Positions 43,779 through 52,994 of a stretch of DNA of 64,000 nucleotides are shown here, piece after piece. The translations under genes and the position numbers were made by a program. Origin of the DNA: Solitalea koreensis (lineage in GTDB: Bacteria; Bacteroidota; Bacteroidia; Sphingobacteriales; Sphingobacteriaceae); contig NZ_FXSZ01000005.1 of assembly GCF_900182575.1 (NCBI RefSeq), positions 180,627 through 244,626 on the forward strand, in the 5' to 3' direction. The stretch's first letter is position 1. Every line of letters starts with the position of its first letter. Under the pieces are notes generated by a model. The model did not search any database, was not told the DNA's origin, and saw only the letters and a program-made list of their open reading frames with translations.

Positions 43779-46283
43779 TTAAGCATTGTTCTTTATTCTC
43801 TTTATCCATTTTAGTGCTTCAAACCAAATTACCGAAATGAAACCTATACCAATACTAATAAGCAATTGAACCCTGCTCAATGTTGCTAATTGAAAAAAAT
43901 GAGTTAATGGTTTGACAAAAAGGAGCAGTCCTGTAATAATTACGGTACTACTAATCATAAGGAGGATCAAATTGTTCTTATATCGCATTGTTGTGATCAT
44001 AGAATAATAAAACGAACGATTGACAAAAGTCAGAAAGATATTAGCTGTTATCAGTGTAGTGAAAACCATAGCCCGGGTAATGCCCTCACTGTAGTTTTGC
44101 AGCACGGCATACTGATAGGCACTCAAAGTCCCTATGGTAATGATTAATCCTTGTATTATACCTGTAGCTAGTTCTTTCCAATTGAAAAAAGTAGTTGTAA
44201 ATGGTCGAGGTTTTTGAATCATTGTGTTTTTTTCCATCGGCTCATTTTCATAAACAATAGAGCAGGTAGGCCCCATGATCAATTCCAGAAAAATAATATG
44301 TATGGGTGAAAATATATTAGGATAGATCCACCCCAGGGCTAAAGGAATAAATACAGTAAGTATGATCGGGATATGAATGCTGATAATATACAGAATGGCT
44401 TTTTTAAGATTTGCATAAATTCTTCTCCCCATTGTTATGGCATCAACCATTTTTGAGAGGTCATCTTCTAAGAGGATCAGGGAGGCTGTTTGTTTTGCAA
44501 TCTCAGTTCCCTTTTTACCCATTGCTATACCAATATGGGCGGCTTTAAGAGCGGGTCCATCATTTACACCATCTCCCGTCATGGCTACAATTTGATTGTT
44601 TGTTTTTAAGGTATTAATGATTTTTAGTTTCGCACTGGGAAACATGCGTGTAAATACATTCGTAGTCATTACTTTTTCATGCAATTCGCCATCATTTAAG
44701 AGCATTAGTTCATCACCACTTAAACTTTTTTCATACCCTCTAAACCCAATTTGTTTGGCAATTGAAGTGGTCGTCGCAGCGTTATCGCCCGTGATAATTT
44801 TTACCAGAATTCCGGCTTTATAGAAGTTTTCAAATACGGATTGGATGTTTTTCTTTGGGGGATCGTAAAAAGCAACAATTCCTTTAAATTGAAATTGAAA
44901 TTCTTGTTGTATTGCAGGATACTTATCGCCTTGAAAACTTGATTCACCAACGCCTAATACACGATATCCTTCTGTTGTCAAGATTTGGATGGCATTTTCA
45001 ATCTGCTGTTTTTCGGTTACAGATAAGTTCGATATATTCATTAATGCTTCGGGTGCACCTTTCGCTGCTATAATACGTTTTCCGGAACGATTCTCGAAAA
45101 TATGGGTCATCATGGGTGGTTTGCCTTCTAATGGATATTCATGAACCATTTTGTAGAACGGTCTTTCATCTCCATTGTTCAGTTGTGTATAAGCCTGATG
45201 CAAAGCTACTTCCATTGGGTCGAAAGGAATGGGCTCGCTTGCCCACATTGCTAACCTAATGAGTTCTTTTTCAGTATCTTCAATTAATTCATCGGCTGTG
45301 TGAATTTTTTGAGTTGAAGGCACAAATAGTTTTGCCAAACTCATTCTGTTTTCGGTGATCGTGCCTGTTTTATCGGTGCATATAATAGTGGCACTTCCCA
45401 ACGTTTCCACAGTTTTAATCTGCTTTACCACAATTCCCATTTTCATTAAACGCCATGCTCCCAGCGCCATAAATGTGGTAAAGGCAACAGGGATTTCTTC
45501 AGGCAAAATACTCATGGCAAGGGTGAGCGCCTTTAGCAAGCTATCCAATACATCATGACCATGGAAATAATTAAGTGCCCATACAATTAAAAAAACGATT
45601 GCTCCGGCAAAAATCATTTTCTTTACGAAGTCATTAATCTGAATTTCTAATGGTGTTTTTTCCTCTTGAATGGACTCCAGACTTTGTCCGATTTTACCAA
45701 GTTTAGTTCGGATACCAATAGCTGTAACTGTAGCAATGGCTAGTCCGCTTGTTACGGTCGTTCCCTGGTAAATAAAATTATCCTTTTGGGTTCGATCTTT
45801 AAAAACGGGTAAAGATTCGCCTGTTAGTATGGATTCGTTTACCGAAAAATCATTTGAATGAATAATGATTCCGTCAGCGGCAATAAGGGAGCCTTCTTCA
45901 ACTACCAAATGATCACCAAGAACTATTTCTTCGCTTTTTATTTCTTCAACTTTGTCATTTCTAATCACTTTGCAATTGGGCTGGGTAAGGCTTTTTAGTT
46001 TATCCAATGCATTGCGACTTCGTGAATCTTGATAGATAGAAATACCACTCACCAGTACAATAGCAGCAGCTAAAAAAATGCCGTCGCCTATTTCTCCACT
46101 AATAAAATAAATTGAGGAGGTAATCAATAATAAAATTACCATTGGTTCTTTTATTAAGCTTTTTAGACCAATAAAAAAACCAGTCTCTTTTTTATAATCT
46201 GCTTTATTGAAACCGTGTTTTTCCCTTGCCTGGAGTACTTGGTCATTGGTTAGACCCTTTATGTGGAAATTGTTTGCAGGCAT
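43779..46283 (-). CDS. P-type ATPase of uncertain cation specificity (PEEIP type)
   Basis: 834 residues. The actuator LTGES, phosphorylation site TDKTGTITENR, and hinge GDGVNDGPALK are complete, so it is an active-looking pump. The M4 motif is LPEEIPVAFTTFMALGAW rather than PEGLP, and the M6 stretch is FLELIMGPTCSIVYENEP, lacking the N-x3-D pair of Ca pumps. It belongs to a less-studied type II-like group; substrate unknown. It is transcribed away from the CopB remnant's end and upstream of nothing obvious; its neighbour on the other side is the DUF6691 gene, 150 bp away. Confidence 0.88.
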   Translation of the reverse strand: MPANNFHIKGLTNDQVLQAREKHGFNKADYKKETGFFIGLKSLIKEPMVILLLITSSIYFISGEIGDGIFLAAAIVLVSGISIYQDSRSRNALDKLKSLTQPNCKVIRNDKVEEIKSEEIVLGDHLVVEEGSLIAADGIIIHSNDFSVNESILTGESLPVFKDRTQKDNFIYQGTTVTSGLAIATVTAIGIRTKLGKIGQSLESIQEEKTPLEIQINDFVKKMIFAGAIVFLIVWALNYFHGHDVLDSLLKALTLAMSILPEEIPVAFTTFMALGAWRLMKMGIVVKQIKTVETLGSATIICTDKTGTITENRMSLAKLFVPSTQKIHTADELIEDTEKELIRLAMWASEPIPFDPMEVALHQAYTQLNNGDERPFYKMVHEYPLEGKPPMMTHIFENRSGKRIIAAKGAPEALMNISNLSVTEKQQIENAIQILTTEGYRVLGVGESSFQGDKYPAIQQEFQFQFKGIVAFYDPPKKNIQSVFENFYKAGILVKIITGDNAATTTSIAKQIGFRGYEKSLSGDELMLLNDGELHEKVMTTNVFTRMFPSAKLKIINTLKTNNQIVAMTGDGVNDGPALKAAHIGIAMGKKGTEIAKQTASLILLEDDLSKMVDAITMGRRIYANLKKAILYIISIHIPIILTVFIPLALGWIYPNIFSPIHIIFLELIMGPTCSIVYENEPMEKNTMIQKPRPFTTTFFNWKELATGIIQGLIITIGTLSAYQYAVLQNYSEGITRAMVFTTLITANIFLTFVNRSFYYSMITTMRYKNNLILLMISSTVIITGLLLFVKPLTHFFQLATLSRVQLLISIGIGFISVIWFEALKWIKRIKNNA

Positions 46284-46435
46284 GAATGAGTTCTCAAGGA
46301 GGTTTCAAAACTGACGCTTCTACTAATTTAACAGTTTAATCTCGAAACTTTTATTGTTTTAAAAGGTATCATTAATATAAAACGGGCAATGAATAGCTCC
46401 TTAACCCGTTTTATAAATGATAATGTAATTTGAAA

Positions 46436-46849
46436 TTAGTGAGGAAGTTTGTTTTTTATCAGTCCGTAGAAATAAGTACCGATAAGTGCGCCAAACACAA
46501 CAATAATCATCACAAGGTACCCCTGGCCAATATTTACAAACATGGGTCCCGGACAAGCGCCTGTTAACGCCCAGCCCAAGCCGAAAATAGTACCCCCTAT
46601 GATGTAACGCGGCCATGACTTTTCCTTGTTATGAAATACAATGGGTTGGCCACTATAATCTTTTACTTTAAATCTTTTGATTAAATAAACAATTAATACA
46701 CCTAAAATAACTGCAGTTCCAATGATTCCGTACATGTGAAAAGATTGAAACCTAAACATTTCCTGTATGCGATACCATGAAACAGCTTCTGATTTACTCA
46801 TCACAATACCAAACACTATTCCGGCTAAAATGAATCTAATTCCTTTCAT
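46436..46849 (-). CDS. DUF6691/YeeE-YedE half-transporter (C-terminal half)
   Basis: 137 residues with four membrane helices. The motif GLGWALTGACPGPMFVN carries the conserved cysteine of YeeE (TsuA) thiosulfate transporters. The protein equals the second half of such a transporter; the first half is the gene 22 bp upstream. Together they would make a full pore for thiosulfate or a related sulfur compound. Last gene of the sulfur operon. Confidence 0.88.
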   Translation of the reverse strand: MKGIRFILAGIVFGIVMSKSEAVSWYRIQEMFRFQSFHMYGIIGTAVILGVLIVYLIKRFKVKDYSGQPIVFHNKEKSWPRYIIGGTIFGLGWALTGACPGPMFVNIGQGYLVMIIVVFGALIGTYFYGLIKNKLPH

Positions 46850-46871
46850 ACTTTGCTTGTTAAATTAATTG

Positions 46872-47429
46872 TTAAAAGATAAAGGGCATTAGCAGGTGAG
46901 TCATTATCAATCCTCCGGTAAAGAAACCTGCAACCGCTAATAATGATGGCGTTTGAAAATTGGAAAGTCCACTAATTGCATGGCCAGAGGTACATCCACC
47001 TGCATACCGGGAACCAAAACCAACTAAGAAACCTCCTCCAAGCAATACGGTTATTCCTTTTATGCTCATTAAAAAATCAAAACTAAAAACCTGTTTCGGG
47101 TTGATTTGTCCGTCGAAGATAATTCCTAAGTTTTTTAGATCATGTATCGTGGCTGCGGAGAGTTTTAAAGGCTCATTCGTTTGAAGAAATAGCATTGAAA
47201 TTACGCCTCCCATTACAGATCCCACAAGAAACAATAAGTTCCAGTGTTGGCTTTTCCAGTCGAAGTCAAAAAAATCAACTTTTTTTCCGGCGCCACAGGC
47301 TGTACAAATGGTTCTTAAATTTGATGAAAAACCGAAAGATTTTCCGAAAAACAATAATAAAGCCATGATTAAGGCAATTAATGTACCCGAAACATACCAT
47401 GGCCATGGTTGTCTGATTATTTCTAACAT
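46872..47429 (-). CDS. YeeE/YedE family sulfur-transport protein (N-terminal half)
   Basis: 185 residues, five or so membrane helices. FGSRYAGGCTSGHAISGLSNFQ is the YeeE/TsuA cysteine motif at the membrane-embedded thiosulfate path; TACGAG carries another cysteine near residue 40. The protein is the first half of the transporter whose second half follows. It is 32 bp after the CstB-like gene, in the same operon. Confidence 0.9.
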   Translation of the reverse strand: MLEIIRQPWPWYVSGTLIALIMALLLFFGKSFGFSSNLRTICTACGAGKKVDFFDFDWKSQHWNLLFLVGSVMGGVISMLFLQTNEPLKLSAATIHDLKNLGIIFDGQINPKQVFSFDFLMSIKGITVLLGGGFLVGFGSRYAGGCTSGHAISGLSNFQTPSLLAVAGFFTGGLIMTHLLMPFIF

Positions 47430-47461
47430 TTTTAAATATGATTACACTGATTAAGGTTTGA

Positions 47462-48880
47462 TTATAACATTGTGGAAGGGCAAACGTAATCGCTTACTTT
47501 GATCTTTCCTGATTCTTTTATGGCTTTGAAGCCGCCTTTAACATCTATTAAATTATTAAAACCACGTGCTCTCATTATAGAATTAAAAATCATGGATCTG
47601 TATCCACTAGCACAATGCACATAGTAGGTTTTATTTTTGTCCACTTGATTCATGTTCTCATTGATAAAATCCAAGGGAACATTTTTAGCTCCTATAATAT
47701 GCTCTGAATAATTTTCACTTTGTTTGCGTACATCCAGAATATTCAGTTCAGCACCTTTGCCGAGTATACTGTTTAACTCATCAACAGTAATGCTTTCAAT
47801 TTCATCGATTTCTTTGCCTGCTTGTACCCACGATTTAAACCCGCCGATTAAGTAACCAATAGCATGATCGTATCCTACACGTGCTAAGCGAGTTACTACT
47901 TCTTCCTCCCTTCCTTCATCGGCAATGATCAAAATAGGCTGATTTATATCGGCAATCAAGGCTCCTACCCAAGGTGCAAAATTGCCATCAATACCAATGT
48001 TGATTGAATTTGGAATAAAGCCTTGAGCGAACACTTGCGGATTGCGAGTATCAAGCAGTAAGGCACCGGTTTCATTTGCAATCGTCTCAAACTCGTTTGG
48101 ATTTAAGGGATGAGTACCTTTTTTAAGCACTTCATCAAAACTTTCGTATCCTTCTTTATTCATCTTTACATTCACCGGAAAATAAGCAGGAGGAGGCATC
48201 AAACCGGTTGTTACCTCTTTAATAAACTGCTCACGAGTCATGTTTGAACGTAAAGCATAATTGGTTTCTTTCTGATGTCCAAGCGTATCGGTGGTTTCTT
48301 TGCTCATGTTTTTACCACAAGCTGATCCTGCGCCGTGTGCCGGATAAACGATGATGTCATTGTCCAAATGCATTATTTTACTGTGCAAAGAATCAAATAA
48401 GGTACCAGCTAACTCATCTTGTGTCAAATGGGCAGCTTTTTGAGCCAGATCCGGACGGCCTACATCTCCAATAAATAGTGTATCACCAGTGAAAATGGCG
48501 GTTTCTTTACCGTTTTCATCCGATAATAAGTAACAACTCGATTCCATGGTATGACCAGGCGTGTGCAGCACTTTAATCTTTACATTGCCTAAAATAAATT
48601 CGTCACCATCCTGAGCAATGTTTGCTTTAAAAGTTGGATTGGCATTCGGGCCATAAACTATTTCAGCACCTGTTTCTTTTGCCAAGTCCAGATGACCTGA
48701 TACAAAATCGGCATGAAAGTGCGTTTCGAATACATATTTAATAGTGGCCCCATGTGCCGTTGCTTTTTCGATATAAGGCTTTATTTCACGAAGAGGGTCG
48801 ATAATAGCTGCCTCGTTACCTGACTGGATGTAGTAAGCACCCTGTGCCAAACATCCTGTATAAATTTGTTCTATGATCAT
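47462..48880 (-). CDS. CstB-like persulfide dioxygenase-rhodanese fusion
   Basis: 472 residues from the ATG at 48880 (the frame is open 10 codons further, from a TTG). The N-terminal metallo-beta-lactamase fold carries THFHADFVSGH (residues 53-63) and LHTPGHT, as in non-heme iron persulfide dioxygenases. Two rhodanese domains follow: the first lacks the active-site cysteine (IIADEGREEE), the second has Cys423 in HCASGYRS. The MBL-pseudorhodanese-rhodanese order is that of Staphylococcus CstB, which oxidises persulfides to thiosulfate. Neighbours are YeeE halves, a porin and TauE, which fit sulfide detoxification. Confidence 0.9.
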   Translation of the reverse strand: MIIEQIYTGCLAQGAYYIQSGNEAAIIDPLREIKPYIEKATAHGATIKYVFETHFHADFVSGHLDLAKETGAEIVYGPNANPTFKANIAQDGDEFILGNVKIKVLHTPGHTMESSCYLLSDENGKETAIFTGDTLFIGDVGRPDLAQKAAHLTQDELAGTLFDSLHSKIMHLDNDIIVYPAHGAGSACGKNMSKETTDTLGHQKETNYALRSNMTREQFIKEVTTGLMPPPAYFPVNVKMNKEGYESFDEVLKKGTHPLNPNEFETIANETGALLLDTRNPQVFAQGFIPNSINIGIDGNFAPWVGALIADINQPILIIADEGREEEVVTRLARVGYDHAIGYLIGGFKSWVQAGKEIDEIESITVDELNSILGKGAELNILDVRKQSENYSEHIIGAKNVPLDFINENMNQVDKNKTYYVHCASGYRSMIFNSIMRARGFNNLIDVKGGFKAIKESGKIKVSDYVCPSTML

Positions 48881-48907
48881 CTTATTTATTAAAATAATTT
48901 TACATAA

Positions 48908-48951
48908 CAAAGGTCACTATTAGTTGAAAAGCTGTCAGTGACTTTTGTTAC
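48908..48951 (-). promoter_or_regulatory. CRP-like box and -7 element for the CstB-like gene
   Basis: GTGA-CTTTTG-TTAC at 48938-48951 differs by one base from GTGA-N6-TCAC. The minus-strand -7-like GACCTTTG (48908-48915) is centred 33 bp away. Confidence 0.65.
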
Positions 48952-48964
48952 CTTACAACAAGTT

Positions 48965-50353
48965 TTAATGCTTTTTTTGGGATAGTCTATAGGTCAGAAT
49001 TAAATCAAAATGGTGCATATCCACTTTATTATGGATATACTTTAAGGCAGTGACTTCATGATCTAATCTGCCTTTATATGCATATAAAGTCTGTATTTGT
49101 AATCCCCTTATATATTTATTAAGGTTTAGATCTGTGCCGAAATTAAGCTGGTAGTACGATGGTATGCCATATTTATTTTTTGAAAAATCAGTAACAGCCG
49201 GTAACCAATAACTTCCCATCGATAATTGCACTTTATATTTTTTTTGCGGATTGTTAAATTCATATTGAGCCATTAAGGCTGACACATTCGCCAACCCTTC
49301 ATTTCTTTCCCTGGATTGAAACGTATAAAATGGTTCATGTCCCCACTCTCTGGGCATTAAAAATCGGCCTTGGTCTGAAATACGTGTAAAACTAAGTGTA
49401 GCCGTATTGTTGGTTTTTTTATAGCCAATTCTAACGCTCCATACATTATTTTTACTACCCGGTGCAGCATAAGATAGAGCTGGGTTTTCATTGCCTCCAT
49501 CTCTCAAAGTGCTTTGAAAAGTATATTGAAATCCGGTAATGAATCCTTTATTATCATTACTGCTCCATAATCCATCATATTGAAATAAGACAGTTTGATT
49601 AATATTCTCTATCCATGTTTCCCAAACCTGAAAATGATGATTCCGATTTAATCCATATTGAATACTAAATATGCCCAAACCATCCGATTTAACATTGTTG
49701 GCATATGCCGATTTGTTACCTGATGCATCTACTCCAACTGAATAAATCCCGATGGTCTCTTCTGTTTTAAACCATTTATCTGTTGATCGGGGGCTGATTT
49801 TATAGAACCAATTTGCGTCAATACTTAATTTAGAGGTTAAATGTTGCCTCAAGCTTATTCCTTCAAAAAGTGTAGGCCGTAAGCGTCCGTCCTGAGGATT
49901 CACAAAAGGTGTTTGTTTTAACATTTTGCCCCAAGTTATTGAGGTGTTTTTATGCTGGTACTGCAAATAAAGTTCTTCTATACCATAACTTATTTTTTGT
50001 GACGGCGCCATAACATTAAAGAGTCCAATTTCATACCTGCTTGATGAATTAGCAAGAGAGTCTCTTTTTTCTAAATCGGATGATGCCAAATTAACCCTTG
50101 AATCAAATGACGCTTTAACTGAAAAACCTTTATATTCTTTCAGGTTAATACTAAATGAGCTTTCTAAACCTGAAGCATAATAATCTGTCAGGTTATTCTT
50201 ATTAATAGTGCCCATTTCGTAAGTTTTTACTTGTAGTTCAAAGGCTGTTTTATTTAAATAAGATACGAATGAACGGTTTGAAGTATCCGTTTGCTGTGCC
50301 AAACCTTTAAATGAAATAATAAGCAGAATTGTGACATGAAAGACTTTTTTCAT
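48965..50353 (-). CDS. OprD-like outer membrane porin
   Basis: 462 residues: signal peptide ending in FKGLAQQ, then many amphipathic strands with aromatic girdle residues and a terminal strand ending HFDLILTYRLSQKKH. Length and features such as the ELYLQYQHKNTSITWGKML and GNKSAYANN stretches resemble the OprD/alginate-type 16-18-stranded porins of Bacteroidota. It probably admits an anionic sulfur compound, judged only from context: it lies between TauE and the CstB-like gene in the same direction, with gaps of 55 and 84 bp. Confidence 0.72.
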   Translation of the reverse strand: MKKVFHVTILLIISFKGLAQQTDTSNRSFVSYLNKTAFELQVKTYEMGTINKNNLTDYYASGLESSFSINLKEYKGFSVKASFDSRVNLASSDLEKRDSLANSSSRYEIGLFNVMAPSQKISYGIEELYLQYQHKNTSITWGKMLKQTPFVNPQDGRLRPTLFEGISLRQHLTSKLSIDANWFYKISPRSTDKWFKTEETIGIYSVGVDASGNKSAYANNVKSDGLGIFSIQYGLNRNHHFQVWETWIENINQTVLFQYDGLWSSNDNKGFITGFQYTFQSTLRDGGNENPALSYAAPGSKNNVWSVRIGYKKTNNTATLSFTRISDQGRFLMPREWGHEPFYTFQSRERNEGLANVSALMAQYEFNNPQKKYKVQLSMGSYWLPAVTDFSKNKYGIPSYYQLNFGTDLNLNKYIRGLQIQTLYAYKGRLDHEVTALKYIHNKVDMHHFDLILTYRLSQKKH

Positions 50354-50408
50354 TTATTTATTCTTCTTTTTTACTGTTTTAAATGGATTTGAAAGGGGTG
50401 AGCAATAT

Positions 50409-51194
50409 TTAGTTGAAGAATAATTCTTTAAGAATGATAAATGCACCCATCACCAACACGAACCAACCAAAACCTTTTTTAAGTTTATTAGATTGAATTG
50501 ATCCGGAAAAGTAGTTGCCCACAAATATCCCAACAGTTGCCAATGCTGTTACGGCGAGTAATATTTTCCAATCCATTGCCGTATGACTCAAGTCTCCAAT
50601 AAAACCGATTAATGAATTAACAGCGATGATAAGGAGGGAGGTACCTATTGCTTTTTTAATGTCGAGTTTGGCAAATAGTATTAAAGAAGGAATGATAACA
50701 AAGCCACCTCCGGCACCTAATAAGCCCGAAATTACTCCGACTAGTAAGCCTTGGGTGATTAATTTCGATGATTTGATGGGGGTATCGTGTTCAACTACCT
50801 TTTCACGCTTAAGCATGGCCCACGCTGCAAAAACCATTAATACGGCAAATAATATTAATACCAAGCCACCCTTTGTAACGGTGATAAAATCTGTTTTAAG
50901 TATAATATTAGGAATTAATGGAACGATTATTTTTCTAAACAAATAAACCGTAGCTAGTGATGGAATTCCGAATAGCAGAAAAACTTTAAAATTGACAGCC
51001 TTGTTGCGCATTTTTTGAATTGCCCCAACCGAACTGGTTGTTCCGACAATGAATAATGAATAAGCTGTTGCAAGTACCGGATCGAGATGAAATAAATAAA
51101 CCAGTACCGGGACTGTTAAAATTGATCCCCCCCCACCAATTAGTCCGAGAGAAAGCCCAATTGCCGCTGAGGCCATATAACCTAAAATTTCCAT
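50409..51194 (-). CDS. TauE/SafE family sulfite exporter-like permease
   Basis: 261 residues from the ATG at 51194 (an upstream TTG frame adds a polar 14-residue stretch of no known use). Eight membrane helices, with duplicated motifs LIGGGGSILTVPVLVYLF and LLGAGGGFVIIPSLILF. TauE proteins export sulfite or sulfoacetate; in cst operons TauE removes sulfite. It is the first gene of the operon TauE-porin-CstB-YeeE-DUF6691. A perfect CRP-like box lies upstream, shared with OsmC. Confidence 0.9.
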   Translation of the reverse strand: MEILGYMASAAIGLSLGLIGGGGSILTVPVLVYLFHLDPVLATAYSLFIVGTTSSVGAIQKMRNKAVNFKVFLLFGIPSLATVYLFRKIIVPLIPNIILKTDFITVTKGGLVLILFAVLMVFAAWAMLKREKVVEHDTPIKSSKLITQGLLVGVISGLLGAGGGFVIIPSLILFAKLDIKKAIGTSLLIIAVNSLIGFIGDLSHTAMDWKILLAVTALATVGIFVGNYFSGSIQSNKLKKGFGWFVLVMGAFIILKELFFN

Positions 51195-51220
51195 TTTTTT
51201 GTCTTGTTTTTTTATAGGGG

Positions 51221-51294
51221 CAAAGGTGGGAAGCAAGAAGATGAATGATAGTGATATTTGTCACAGTATCGAATGAAAGGGGGCACTATCTTTG
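51221..51294. promoter_or_regulatory. Shared divergent promoter region of TauE and OsmC with a CRP-like box
   Basis: GTGA-TATTTG-TCAC at 51251-51264 (centre 51257.5) is a perfect palindrome. The -7-like elements are CACCTTTG on the minus strand (51221-51228) for TauE and a perfect TATCTTTG on the plus strand (51287-51294) for OsmC. Both are centred 33 bp from the box. Confidence 0.8.
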
Positions 51295-51336
51295 AAAGAA
51301 TTAATTTAGAATGGGCTAAATTTTGGATTAGTAATC

Positions 51337-51783
51337 ATGGAACCTCATTATTATCATGTTAACGTAAATTGGAACACGGAACGTAAAGGAGTGATGTGTT
51401 CGCCAGAATTGACTCTGGATGACAATAGTTGTATTGAAGTAGCAACTCCACCCGAATTCCCGAAGGGGATTCCGGGCATATGGACTCCTGAACATTTGTT
51501 TACAGCTTCGGTAAGCAGTTGTTTAATGACTACTTTTTTGGCAATTGCAGAGAATTCAAAACTTGATTTTAAAAATTTTAGTTGCAGCTCGAGAAGTAAA
51601 TTAGAACAGATTGATGGAAAACTTTTGATAAGTGAAATTGTTCTTGAACCTACACTGGTGATAGTTGACGAAAAAGATCGTGTTAAGGCAGAACGGGTAT
51701 TGCAAAAATCAAAAGCAGCATGTTTGATTTCAAATTCTGTTAGATCAAACATTACAATGTTGCCAGCAATTATAACCGGTTGA
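51337..51783 (+). CDS. OsmC family protein
   Basis: 148 residues. The OsmC/Ohr fold has FTASVSSCLMTTFLAIAENS with its first peroxidatic-like cysteine, and KAACLISNSVRSN with the second. This two-cysteine pattern matches OsmC-like peroxidases. Its promoter overlaps the TauE promoter and shares the CRP-like box, so it is probably co-regulated with sulfur detoxification; it may protect from organic peroxides or persulfides. Confidence 0.88.
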   Translation: MEPHYYHVNVNWNTERKGVMCSPELTLDDNSCIEVATPPEFPKGIPGIWTPEHLFTASVSSCLMTTFLAIAENSKLDFKNFSCSSRSKLEQIDGKLLISEIVLEPTLVIVDEKDRVKAERVLQKSKAACLISNSVRSNITMLPAIITG

Positions 51784-51794
51784 TAAAAATATGT

Positions 51795-52433
51795 TTATCC
51801 TATCCATTCAATGTAATTCCGGTAAAGTTTCAGGCGATTGTTTTGTTCCATCTTCTTTAACAACCTGGAAATTACCTCACGGGATGAATTCAGATCATTG
51901 GCAATTTCCTGATGGGTTATTTTTAGCTGGTTGGTATGGTTTTTTTCGGCCTGATTCTTAAGGTAAAACTCCAACCTTTCGTCCATTCCACGAAAAACCA
52001 CATGGTCGATTACTTTTAACAATTCTTCAAAACGGGAGCGATAGGTTTCTAAAACAAAATAATACCAGGTTTTATATTCACGCATCAGTTGATCCATGAG
52101 TGGTAACGGTATCGCTAGCACCACGGTTTTTTCATCGGCTTTGGCCATTACCTGACTGGTTTGGTTACGGGTAGCACAAATCATCGATAAAGCGCAGGCA
52201 TCGCCAGGTTCGAGGTAATAAATAAAAAATTCACCACTATCTTCGCCCTCTCTGTACAATTTTACTCTGCCTTCCATAATCAGCATGGTCGATTTGAAAA
52301 ATTGCCCCGGATTCATCAGTTCTTCACCGGCTTCAAATGTTTTAATAGTACAGTTTTCGGCAAGAATTTTCTTTAAAGCCGGTTCAAATTGATTGAAATA
52401 TTTATGGAGGTATTCTTCTATAGTTATGATCAT
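51795..52433 (-). CDS. Crp/Fnr family regulator with CRP-type recognition helix
   Basis: 212 residues from the ATG at 52433 (the frame is open 14 codons further, from a TTG). An N-terminal cyclic-nucleotide-like barrel (with RVKLYREGEDSGEFFIYYLEPGD) is followed by a helix-turn-helix (LKITHQEIANDLNSSREVISRLLKKMEQ). The recognition helix has R185-E186-x3-R190, equal to CRP R180-E181-R185, which reads GTGA. That fits the GTGA-N6-TCAC boxes of neighbouring sulfur genes. Only one cysteine-rich spot (CALSMICATRNQ) is visible, possibly a redox or sulfur sensor. Confidence 0.92.
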   Translation of the reverse strand: MIITIEEYLHKYFNQFEPALKKILAENCTIKTFEAGEELMNPGQFFKSTMLIMEGRVKLYREGEDSGEFFIYYLEPGDACALSMICATRNQTSQVMAKADEKTVVLAIPLPLMDQLMREYKTWYYFVLETYRSRFEELLKVIDHVVFRGMDERLEFYLKNQAEKNHTNQLKITHQEIANDLNSSREVISRLLKKMEQNNRLKLYRNYIEWIG

Positions 52434-52527
52434 TTTTATTCTATGGGTGTGTAATTGCAAGAAAAAACAGAGCAATAAATAATTCTATTTTTTAAACAGG
52501 CTTATTTCAATTTTAGTGAGTTTACTT

Positions 52528-52737
52528 TTAAATTTTCTCCTTAGCACAGGTTTTAATTTTAAATGGAGCATATAAAGGGCAAAAACCTATAGTGCTTGTT
52601 AAAATCATTACACCTGACAAAAACAACAAAACAGTTGCCCAAATACCATTTAAAACATTTGTATAATACATAAAAATAATTAGCGCAGCGATAATCAACC
52701 TGATTAATCTATCCGCAATTCCCATATTATGTTTCAT
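52528..52737 (-). CDS. DUF2892 (YgaP-like) small membrane protein
   Basis: 69 residues with two membrane helices and the DUF2892 signature (NMGIADRLIRLIIAALIIF, then GFCPLYAPFKIKTC). YgaP-like domains are often joined to rhodanese domains. It lies 95 bp upstream of the Crp gene on the same strand and carries a CRP-like box upstream, so the regulator is probably co-expressed with it. Confidence 0.85.
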   Translation of the reverse strand: MKHNMGIADRLIRLIIAALIIFMYYTNVLNGIWATVLLFLSGVMILTSTIGFCPLYAPFKIKTCAKEKI

Positions 52738-52778
52738 TGTATAAAGAGTAATTTTCAGAATTCTAAGGAATTTATATA

Positions 52779-52822
52779 CAAGTTTACAGGAATTGCATTA
52801 CAAGGTAAGTGACTTTTGTCAC
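52779..52822 (-). promoter_or_regulatory. CRP-like box and -7 element for DUF2892-Crp
   Basis: GTGA-CTTTTG-TCAC at 52809-52822 is perfect. The minus-strand -7-like TAAACTTG (52779-52786) is centred 33 bp away. Confidence 0.7.
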
Positions 52823-52911
52823 TGTAATAATTGTTTTTCATCAGGTATTAGAATGCCTATTGCCATTTGGTTTAGCGATCAGACAAATTTTCTCCACGGT
52901 CAAAATCTTCA

Positions 52912-52976
52912 TGATAAAGATCATTCAAAGATTTGATCAGTATCATAAGTAATTATACATGGACTTTATATTTTTA
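52912..52976 (+). promoter_or_regulatory. Tandem FNR-like boxes and -7 element for a 43-residue membrane protein
   Basis: TGAT-aaag-ATCA (52912-52923) and TGAT-cagt-ATCA (52934-52945) are both perfect, centred 22 bp apart. A -7-like TATTTTTA (52969-52976) is centred 33 bp from the second box. Confidence 0.7.
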
Positions 52977-52994
52977 CTTAAAAAATTTAAAACG

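Noticed and set aside
13640..47460. Recurring short motif AATC(A/G)GTGTAATCA near 13650, 29880-29935 and 47440
   Set aside because: Too short and AT-rich to separate from chance without a genome count; no consistent position relative to genes.
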